From NCBI GenBank assembly GCA_012798935.1, contig JAAZMG010000262.1, positions 1 to 11,144 of the forward strand: a stretch of 11,144 bases of DNA, read 5' to 3'. The translations under genes were made by a program, and so were the position numbers. Shown here piece after piece: positions 6,666 to 11,144 of the stretch; the first letter of the stretch is position 1, and every line of letters begins with the position of its first letter. The notes below the pieces were generated by a model that was given only the letters and a program-made list of their open reading frames with translations, did no database searches and had not been told where the DNA came from. Origin of the DNA: Tissierellia bacterium. GTDB lineage: Bacteria; Bacillota; Clostridia; Tissierellales; Tepidimicrobiaceae.

Positions 6666-8384
6666 TTGAATATAAAAACTTTGGAAAAGATGATTCATAT
6701 TGCTAAGGGAGCTCGAAAAGCGGAGTTAGTATTAAAAAATGCCAATATAATCAATGTATTTACCAATGAGATAATCAAAGGGGATGTGGCAATATATGGA
6801 GGAAAGATAGTAGGTATTGGTAAATATAATGGGGAAGAGGAAATAGATTTAGAAGGAAAATACTTATCTCCATCTTTTATAGATGGTCATGTTCATATTG
6901 AATCCTCTATGGTTACCCCTTCAGAGTTTGCAAAGGCAATCCTTCCTAGGGGAACCACTACTATAATTGCAGATCCTCATGAAATAGCCAATGTTAAGGG
7001 TATGGAAGGAATTGAATATATATTAGGTGAAAGTAAAAACCTTCCATTGGATATATATGTAATGCTACCAAGTTGTGTTCCATCTACTCCTTTTGAAAAT
7101 GCAGGGGCAGTTCTTCAGGCCAAAGAGTTAAGTAAATTTATAGATGAAACAAAGGTTCTAGGATTAGGAGAGATGATGAATTATCCAGGAGTTATAAATG
7201 CTGATAAAAATGTATTGGAAAAACTAATTATGGCTAATGGGAAAATAATTGATGGTCATGGACCTGTAATAAGCGGAAAGGAATTAAATGCTTATGTGGT
7301 GGCAGGAACAAAGACGGAACATGAATGTGGAAGCTTAGATGAGATGATAGAAAGACTCCGTTTAGGCATGCATATACATATAAGGGAAGGTTCTGCAGCC
7401 AGGAATTTAAAGGATTTGATTAAAGGGGTGAATAAAGATAATCTAAGAAGATGTATCTTTTGTACCGATGATAAACACCCAGGGGATCTATTAAAGGATG
7501 GGAGCATAGACCATAATATAAGATTAGCTATAAAGGAAGGTATAGATCCAATAGATTGTATAAAGATGGCTTCATTAAATGCAGCTGAATGTTATGGATT
7601 GAAAGGAAAAGGGGCTATAGCACCTAGATATATGGCAGATTTAGTGGTTATAGATAATTTAGAGGATTTTAATATACTTAAAGTATTTAAGGAAGGCAAA
7701 TTAGTAGGAGAAAATCTTGAGCCTCTATTTGATGTAGAATATACAGACAATAGCAATATGAAAAATACGGTAAATATTAAAAAGGTAACAGCGGAAGATT
7801 TGATGATTTATATTAAAGGAGAAAAGGTTAATGTAATAAAACTTTTACCTCATAGTTTAGTTACAGAGAAGGTGGAAAGAAAGGTAATAGTGGAAGATGG
7901 AAAGTTTAAATCTGGTCCGGATATATTGAAAGTAGCTGTAATTGAAAGGCATAATAAAACTGGAAATGTAGGATTAGCTTTAGTAGAAGGATTTGGTTTA
8001 AAAAGTGGAGCCATAGCATCTACTGTTGCTCATGATTCCCATAATATAATAGTTATTGGAGATAGGGATGAGGATATGATATTGGCTATAGAAGAGCTGG
8101 AAAGAGTTGGAGGAGGCATTACTATAGTATCAGAGGGGAATGTAATAGATACTTTGCCTTTAAAGATTGGAGGCCTTATGTCGGAAGAATCTTTAGAGAA
8201 GGTGGATGAAAAGCTAAACAAGATGCTCAATATAGCCTATGAAAAATTAGGGGTAAATAGGGAATATGATCCTTTTATGACACTATCCTTTATAGCACTT
8301 CCCGTTATACCAGATATTAAAGTAACGGATATGGGATTGTTTCATGTAGGAGAATTCAAATTTATGGATATAGAGATTAGATAA
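6666..8384 (+). CDS. ade: Adenine deaminase
   Basis: This 572-residue amidohydrolase-superfamily enzyme converts adenine to hypoxanthine and ammonia in the cytoplasm. The metal site is complete: GHVHIES (74-80; H75, H77), ADPHEIANV (102-110), GLGEMMNYPGV, DGHGP, a TEHECGS stretch and CTDDKHPGD. The composite beta-sandwich segment with PRYMADLVVIDNLEDF and the C-terminal adenine deaminase domain (about 400-572, with VAHDSHNIIVIG and GG(I)TIVSEG) follow. Length is typical of AdeC. The start is TTG at 6666 with GAGGGG (6655-6660) ideally spaced; the next in-frame ATG (6690) has no ribosome site. With the permease before it, the pair makes an adenine uptake and deamination unit feeding hypoxanthine to salvage or purine fermentation. 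Confidence 0.95.
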   Translation: MNIKTLEKMIHIAKGARKAELVLKNANIINVFTNEIIKGDVAIYGGKIVGIGKYNGEEEIDLEGKYLSPSFIDGHVHIESSMVTPSEFAKAILPRGTTTIIADPHEIANVKGMEGIEYILGESKNLPLDIYVMLPSCVPSTPFENAGAVLQAKELSKFIDETKVLGLGEMMNYPGVINADKNVLEKLIMANGKIIDGHGPVISGKELNAYVVAGTKTEHECGSLDEMIERLRLGMHIHIREGSAARNLKDLIKGVNKDNLRRCIFCTDDKHPGDLLKDGSIDHNIRLAIKEGIDPIDCIKMASLNAAECYGLKGKGAIAPRYMADLVVIDNLEDFNILKVFKEGKLVGENLEPLFDVEYTDNSNMKNTVNIKKVTAEDLMIYIKGEKVNVIKLLPHSLVTEKVERKVIVEDGKFKSGPDILKVAVIERHNKTGNVGLALVEGFGLKSGAIASTVAHDSHNIIVIGDRDEDMILAIEELERVGGGITIVSEGNVIDTLPLKIGGLMSEESLEKVDEKLNKMLNIAYEKLGVNREYDPFMTLSFIALPVIPDIKVTDMGLFHVGEFKFMDIEIR

Positions 8385-8387
8385 CAC

Positions 8388-8432
8388 AATAACTTCCCCA
8401 AATCGTGCCAGGCACCAAAAAGGGAAGTTATT
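8388..8432 (+). repeat. REP-like nested palindrome, copy 3
   Basis: Arms AATAACTTCCC (8388-8398) and GGGAAGTTATT (8422-8432) are perfect inverted repeats around the core GTGCCAGGCAC (8405-8415). The element begins 3 nt after the deaminase stop and lies 139 nt before the RAYT gene. TTTGTAACAATGTT follows. It is almost identical to copy 2 in the arms, while the linkers between arm and core differ. Confidence 0.85.
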
Positions 8433-8475
8433 TGTAACAATGTTGTAACATTAAATTTCGACTAAATCTTATATA

Positions 8476-8487
8476 TTTCCCGGGAAA
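8476..8487. other. Perfect 12-bp palindrome upstream of the RAYT gene
   Basis: TTTCCCGGGAAA is an exact palindrome with no loop, GC-rich in the centre against an AT-rich background, about 30 bp upstream of a possible -35 box for the RAYT gene. It could be a dimeric regulator site. Nothing else in the window repeats it. Confidence 0.3.
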
Positions 8488-8517
8488 CAAATAAAGAATT
8501 GAATAAAAAAAGGAAAT

Positions 8518-8547
8518 TTGGAATTTGTGTAGAATACCCTATATATT
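8518..8547 (+). promoter_or_regulatory. Candidate promoter for the RAYT-xdhC pair
   Basis: TTGGAA (8518-8523) and TATATT (8542-8547) are separated by 18 nt and would start transcripts near 8554, 18 nt before the RAYT start codon. This assignment comes only from matching consensus boxes. If right, the local transcript would begin inside the hairpin described next and escape it. Confidence 0.35.
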
Positions 8548-8561
8548 GGAAATATGTAGGG
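8537..8561 (+). promoter_or_regulatory. Hairpin that hides the RAYT ribosome binding site
   Basis: CCCTATATATT (8537-8547) pairs with AATATGTAGGG (8551-8561) through 11 positions, one of them a U-G wobble, with a 3-nt GGA loop. The 3' arm includes most of the Shine-Dalgarno AGGGGG (8558-8563). In transcripts entering from upstream the site would be masked. IS200-family transposase genes are known to use such a translation-blocking hairpin. The fold is seen in the sequence; the role is inferred. Confidence 0.55.
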
Positions 8562-8571
8562 GGTTGATAAT

Positions 8572-9429
8572 ATGGGTAGAAAACCTAGGATAGAATACTA
8601 TGGTGCTATATACCATATAATTCAAAGAGGGAATAATAGGAAGTCTATTTTTAAAGAAGATAGGGAGAAAGCTTATTTACTAGAAATTCTTAGCGAAACA
8701 AAAGAAATATTTGATTTTAAAATATTTGCCTATGTAATAATGAACAATCATTACCATTTTTTGATACAAGCTTTCAATATTCCTATAAGTAAAATAATGC
8801 ATAGAATTAATACTAGATACGCTAAATACTATAATTATAAGATGAAGAGGACAGGCCCTGTGTTTGAGGATAGATATACAGGTATATTAGTACAAGATGA
8901 AGGCTATCTATTCACCCTCATAAGATACATACATAACAATCCGGTTTCTGCTAAAATATGTAAGACTATGGATGAATATAAATGGAGTAGCGACATCTTC
9001 TATAGAATAAATATGGTGAACATGGTGGACATAGATGAGTTTCTTAATATGCTCTCTTTAAATAGGACTAAAGCAATAGAGAAGTATATAGAGTTAATGG
9101 AAGAAGATTTTATAGATGATGAGATTATGAAGGATATTTATGAACGAAGTTCTATTATAGGAACAGATGAATTTAAAAGATCAATAGAGGATATAGAAGA
9201 AAAGGATCTTTCAGGTTTAGATCGAATATTAAGGCAGGCTTGTCCTAGCGATGAAGAAGTTGAGTTAATAAAAAAAGGTTCAAGAAAAAGATATCTTACA
9301 AAATATAAAAGAAGGTACATAGAATTAAGCAAAGAAGAAGGTTATTCCTATGATGAAATAGGGAAGAATATAGGTATAACAGGATCGGCTATAAGAAGCA
9401 TATTAAAAGGGAGGGATCTAAATGATTGA
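8572..9429 (+). CDS. REP-associated tyrosine transposase (RAYT), Y1/HUH nuclease
   Basis: This 285-residue IS200-like single-strand DNA transposase/nuclease of the RAYT type binds and cuts palindromic REP hairpins. The HUH motif is in YVIMNNHYHFLIQ (54-66, H60 and H62). The catalytic tyrosine is most likely Y112 in DEGYLFTLIRYIHNNPVSAKIC (109-130), and the RAYT-typical GPVFEDRY (95-102) and KWSSDIFY are present. Residues about 135-240 form a helical extension, and 240-281 (KYKRRYIELSKEEGYSYDEIGKNIGITGSAIRSIL) look like a helix-turn-helix. All key residues are intact. No terminal repeats flank it as in an insertion sequence. Instead its 3' end overlaps xdhC by 8 nt, so it sits as an ordinary operon member. 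Its probable targets are the four palindromes nearby. Confidence 0.9.
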   Translation: MGRKPRIEYYGAIYHIIQRGNNRKSIFKEDREKAYLLEILSETKEIFDFKIFAYVIMNNHYHFLIQAFNIPISKIMHRINTRYAKYYNYKMKRTGPVFEDRYTGILVQDEGYLFTLIRYIHNNPVSAKICKTMDEYKWSSDIFYRINMVNMVDIDEFLNMLSLNRTKAIEKYIELMEEDFIDDEIMKDIYERSSIIGTDEFKRSIEDIEEKDLSGLDRILRQACPSDEEVELIKKGSRKRYLTKYKRRYIELSKEEGYSYDEIGKNIGITGSAIRSILKGRDLND

Positions 9430-10243
9430 GGATAGAAGAGTTCTATCTAAACTTAATGAGTATGTGAAGAAGAATCAATCTGTAGCAATGGTGATGATTA
9501 CAAAGATTGATGGCCCTACTCCCAGGGGAATTGGTAGTACTATTTTAGTTGACAAAAATGGTAATTTACTTGAAGGTACTATTGGAGGAGGTATTTTAGA
9601 AGAAAGGGCAAAGAGGGATGCTGCAAAGTACATAAAAAAGAAAGAGTCTGCATTGGTAAATTATAGTCTTAACAATTCTTCAGAAAGTGCAAATGTTTTA
9701 CCTATGATGTGTGGAGGAAATGTTAGTATATTCATCAAGGTTTACAGTCCTCAGGAAAAGCTAATCATTGCAGGGGCAGGGCATGTTTCCCAAAAAGTAT
9801 CGAAAATAGCAAAACTATTGGGATATTATGTTACAGTTATGGATGAGAGGAAGGAAAGATTAAACTCTGAATTATTTCCTAATATAGAAAACCTTATAGC
9901 TGGTGATATAGTAGAAAATCTTAAAGAGGTAGATATCGACAGTAATACCTTAATTATTATAGTTACCCACGGTCATAAGTATGATGAAGAAGTATTAGAA
10001 GCCGTATTAAGAAGAAATGCTGGTTATATAGGTATGATAGGTAGCATAAATAAGATAAAAACTTGTTTTGAAAATCTTCTAAAAAAGGGATACTCAAAGG
10101 AAGAGTTATCAAAGGTTTATACTCCTATAGGAATAGATATAGGTGGAGAGACTCCAGAGGAAATTGCTTTATCTATTATGGCGGAGATTCAGGCGATAAA
10201 ATATGGCAAGGATGTTCCTCATTTGTCAGATAATAAGTTTTAA
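9422..10243 (+). CDS. xdhC: XdhC/CoxI-family molybdenum hydroxylase maturation protein
   Basis: This 273-residue cytoplasmic protein of the family binds molybdenum cofactor and helps insert its sulfurated form into xanthine dehydrogenase-type enzymes. The N-terminal XdhC_CoxI domain shows TKIDGPTPRGIGSTILV (27-43), GTIGGGILEERA (52-63) and MMCGG (95-99, C97). The C-terminal Rossmann-like domain starts at LIIAGAGHVSQKVSKIA (114-130) and ends with the family signature PIGIDIGGETPEEIALSIMAEI (235-256). GGGAGGGA inside the end of the RAYT gene is its ribosome site, so translation is tied to that of the transposase. No hydroxylase structural genes are in the window, but purine permease and adenine deaminase are, which suggests a xanthine dehydrogenase or purine hydroxylase elsewhere as its client. 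Confidence 0.9.
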   Translation: MIEDRRVLSKLNEYVKKNQSVAMVMITKIDGPTPRGIGSTILVDKNGNLLEGTIGGGILEERAKRDAAKYIKKKESALVNYSLNNSSESANVLPMMCGGNVSIFIKVYSPQEKLIIAGAGHVSQKVSKIAKLLGYYVTVMDERKERLNSELFPNIENLIAGDIVENLKEVDIDSNTLIIIVTHGHKYDEEVLEAVLRRNAGYIGMIGSINKIKTCFENLLKKGYSKEELSKVYTPIGIDIGGETPEEIALSIMAEIQAIKYGKDVPHLSDNKF

Positions 10244-10249
10244 CTTTGT

Positions 10250-10290
10250 TAACTTTTCTTTTTGGTGCCAGGCACGAAAAAAGAAAGTTA
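10250..10290 (+). repeat. REP-like nested palindrome, copy 4 (diverged arms)
   Basis: The core GTGCCAGGCAC (10265-10275) is intact, but the arms read TAACTTTTCTTTTT and AAAAAAGAAAGTTA, so CCC/GGG of copies 2 and 3 has become T/A-rich on both sides. Pairing survives with one bulge, which points to compensatory change and selection on the fold. It begins 6 nt after the xdhC stop. Confidence 0.75.
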
Positions 10291-10301
10291 TTGTACATTA
10301 A

Positions 10302-10341
10302 AAACCTCTTATTGTAGTTTTAAAACTACAATGAGAGGTTT
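10302..10341. terminator. 40-bp near-perfect palindrome, probable terminator after xdhC
   Basis: Arms 10302-10321 and 10322-10341 are complementary over 20 positions with a single G-U wobble; the central TTTTAAAA supplies the loop. GGTTTGTTATATTC follows, giving a modest U-rich tail. Coming directly after REP copy 4, it likely ends the RAYT-xdhC transcript and insulates the SaoD gene. It is nearly symmetrical and could act on both strands. Confidence 0.6.
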
Positions 10342-10389
10342 GTTATATTCATAAAGGAATTTTATACATGGGAAGTCTGACATAAATAA

Positions 10390-10452
10390 ATTCAATTGTT
10401 ATTTAAAATACGAATATGATAGTATCTATTTAGTTAGGAAAATCAATTGATA
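10390..10452 (+). promoter_or_regulatory. SaoD promoter region with paired CAATTG palindromes
   Basis: A possible promoter is TTCAAT (10391-10396), 18 nt, TATGAT (10415-10420). Two similar palindromic words, ATTCAATTGTTA (10390-10401) and AATCAATTGATA (10441-10452, with the exact 10-bp palindrome ATCAATTGAT), bracket the -10 and start region with centres 51 bp apart. Such a pair could be operators for one regulator. In AT-rich DNA short palindromes are common, so this is tentative. Confidence 0.3.
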
Positions 10453-10468
10453 CAAGGGGGATTAACAG

Positions 10469-10801
10469 ATGAAAGTTGCATATGTTATAAGTTCACATAA
10501 TTGTAGGTCAATTTTAAGAGATATGATAATTCCACAAATGGAAGCAAAAGAGCATGGGGTTGAAGTTGCAGGAATGTTTTTCGTATTTGATAATACCTAC
10601 TTACTCCTAAAAGATACGGATTTAGGGGAAAGGTTACAAAAGCTTCATGAAGAAACTGGTATGATAATACTTGCTTGTGACCAATGTGTTATTGAAAGAG
10701 AAATACAGGATAAAATAATACCAGGTGCAGCTATAGGCTGTTTCCCAGTATTGTATGGAGCTTTAAACTCAGCAGGATTAGATCAAGTAATAACATTATA
10801 G
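10469..10801 (+). CDS. saoD: DsrE-related protein, SaoD-like
   Basis: This small soluble protein of 110 residues has a DsrE/DsrF-like fold pattern: an opening beta strand MKVAYVISSH, a helix with IIPQMEAKEHGVEVAGMFFVFD, and a second half ending with PVLYGALNSAGLDQVITL. Cysteines C12, C70, C73 (ACDQC, a CxxC) and C91 are candidates for sulfur, selenium or metal handling. The match to SaoD, the DsrE-related member of the SAO (selenocysteine-assisted organometallic metabolism) gene set, is my recognition of the family. It is supported by the thioredoxin-like selenoprotein gene downstream. AGGGGG (10455-10460) lies 8 nt before the ATG. It seems to be transcribed alone, because a terminator follows directly. 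A generic DsrE sulfur-carrier role is the alternative. Confidence 0.7.
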   Translation: MKVAYVISSHNCRSILRDMIIPQMEAKEHGVEVAGMFFVFDNTYLLLKDTDLGERLQKLHEETGMIILACDQCVIEREIQDKIIPGAAIGCFPVLYGALNSAGLDQVITL

Positions 10802-10807
10802 TGTTGA

Positions 10808-10840
10808 TTAAAAAGTCCGTAGCAAATGCGGGCTTTTTAA
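10808..10840 (+). terminator. Rho-independent terminator after saoD
   Basis: TTAAAAAGTCCG (10808-10819) pairs with CGGGCTTTTTAA (10829-10840) with one G-U wobble around a 9-nt loop. The run of five T in the 3' arm supplies the U-tract. It lies 7 nt after the saoD stop. This is the clearest classical terminator in the window and implies that the selenoprotein gene has its own promoter. Confidence 0.85.
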
Positions 10841-10875
10841 TATTTATGGAAGTTAGTACAAGATCATACTATTAA

Positions 10876-10910
10876 AAATATCTATAGATTAAAGTTTGTT
10901 ATAGATATTT
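10876..10910. other. 11-bp inverted repeat between saoD and the selenoprotein gene
   Basis: AAATATCTATA (10876-10886) and TATAGATATTT (10900-10910) are exact inverted repeats 13 nt apart, wholly A/T-rich apart from one C-G pair. It may be a weak hairpin or a regulator site. No T-run follows, so it is not a convincing terminator. Confidence 0.3.
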
Positions 10911-10930
10911 AAAATTATAAAAGAATAATA

Positions 10931-10973
10931 AACTATGTTATTATAATGGATGGTATAAAAAAGATACATAGTT
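10931..10973. promoter_or_regulatory. 8-bp inverted repeat flanking a TATAAT box
   Basis: AACTATGT (10931-10938) and ACATAGTT (10966-10973) are exact inverted repeats with 27 nt between them. The interval contains TATAAT (10942-10947) and TATAAA. No good -35 box lies 16-18 nt before this TATAAT. The arrangement could be two half-sites of a regulator around a promoter for the selenoprotein operon, but nothing independent supports it. Confidence 0.3.
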
Positions 10974-10993
10974 AATGCCAAATTGTGTAGGAA

Positions 10994-11024
10994 TTATAAC
11001 CTAGACGATTATATAGGGTAAGGC
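10994..11024 (+). promoter_or_regulatory. MerR-type promoter candidate for the selenoprotein operon
   Basis: TTATAA (10994-10999) and TAAGGC (11019-11024) are separated by exactly 19 nt. The over-long spacer is filled by an imperfect dyad, seen as ACCTA...TAGGGT within 10999-11019. A 19-20 bp spacer carrying the operator is the hallmark of MerR-family promoters. The right half TATAGGGT resembles CadR-like half-sites, and TAAGG resembles the -10 of mer promoters. A start near 11031 would give a short leader with the ribosome site in place. The boxes themselves match consensus poorly, so this is a hypothesis. Confidence 0.35.
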
Positions 11025-11062
11025 AATCTTTTACACAGTATGAGGATTTAGGAGGTGTGGTT

Positions 11063-11144
11063 TTGTCTAAGGTACTAGTAGAGTTTATAAATACTTGAGC
11101 TGGCTGCGATGGTAATACCAGAGCTGTAGAGGCTGCTGCAGCAA
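11063..11144 (+). CDS. saoT: Thioredoxin-like selenoprotein, SaoT type (partial, runs off the window)
   Basis: From TTG 11063 the frame reads MSKVLVEFINT-UGA-AGCDGNTRAVEAAAA and continues off the edge. The UGA (11096-11098, residue 12) is followed by AGC, so it makes a UxxC redox motif at the place where thioredoxin-fold proteins carry CxxC after the first beta strand, with a helix (NTRAVEAAAA) next. AGGAGGTG (11050-11057) is a strong ribosome site 5 nt before the TTG. These points make selenocysteine insertion much more likely than a stop or pseudogene. I recognise the pattern as SaoT, the thioredoxin-like selenoprotein of the SAO system, and saoD just upstream fits. In that system it is thought to work with a MerB-like lyase and transport proteins, which should lie downstream. 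Only 27 codons are visible. Confidence 0.72.
11096..11125 (+). promoter_or_regulatory. UGA-Sec codon with possible bacterial SECIS hairpin
   Basis: Bacterial selenocysteine codons need a stem-loop just 3' of the UGA. Here TGGT (11110-11113) pairs with ACCA (11117-11120) as an apical hairpin, and AGCT (11098-11101) can pair with AGCT (11122-11125) below it. An alternative is CTGG (11100-11103) with CCAG (11118-11121). Either places an apical loop about 12-18 nt after the UGA, the expected range. The stems are short, so the exact fold is uncertain. Confidence 0.4.

Noticed and set aside
8572..9429. Ordinary insertion sequence
   Set aside because: No flanking terminal inverted repeats or target duplications are seen, and the gene overlaps xdhC; the RAYT features fit better.
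4974..10290. CRISPR array
   Set aside because: The repeated palindromes are kilobases apart, separated by genes, with no regular spacers and no cas genes.
11096..11098. UGA as a true stop or pseudogene mark
   Set aside because: The strong ribosome site, the UxxC context, the continuing frame with thioredoxin-fold character and the neighbouring saoD-like gene all favour selenocysteine.

Overview
The window is AT-rich with mostly A/T-ending codons, strong AGGAGG-type ribosome sites, several TTG starts, and every convincing gene on the + strand. An in-frame UGA that reads as selenocysteine and the gene content (adenine deaminase, purine permease, XdhC, split UxaA-type dehydratase, Ptb-like acyltransferase) point to an anaerobic, amino-acid- or purine-fermenting Firmicute of the Clostridia/Tissierellia type. 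That placement is inference from gene style only.

Region 1 (1-4962) is a probable catabolic operon. It holds the tail of an upstream gene, a Ptb/Pta-family phosphate acyltransferase, a homocitrate/isopropylmalate-synthase-like Claisen enzyme, an M20 zinc amidohydrolase, and the small (SAF) and large subunits of a UxaA-family dehydratase. Genes are tightly packed, several with 4-8 nt overlaps or gaps. The substrate is not evident. The logic suggested is amide removal, dehydration, acyl-CoA condensation or cleavage, and acyl-phosphate formation.

Region 2 (4963-10350) is a purine block: an AzgA-type purine permease, adenine deaminase, a REP-associated tyrosine transposase (RAYT) and XdhC. The RAYT reading frame overlaps the start of xdhC. 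Four copies of a nested palindrome, with core GTGCCAGGCAC and outer arms related to AATAACTT...AAGTTATT, sit in the gaps right after the dehydratase, permease, deaminase and xdhC genes. One copy has the double, inverted layout of a REPIN. The RAYT is the obvious candidate to act on them. A hairpin covers the RAYT ribosome binding site.

Region 3 (10351-11144) appears to be the start of a SAO (selenocysteine-assisted organometallic metabolism) locus. A DsrE-like SaoD is followed by a terminator and then a thioredoxin-like selenoprotein (SaoT type, UxxC) that runs off the window. Upstream of the selenoprotein gene lies a 21-bp imperfect dyad in a 19-bp promoter spacer, the geometry of MerR-family metal-responsive promoters. 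This is the most interesting part of the window. The SAO assignment rests on my recollection of these families, not on a search.
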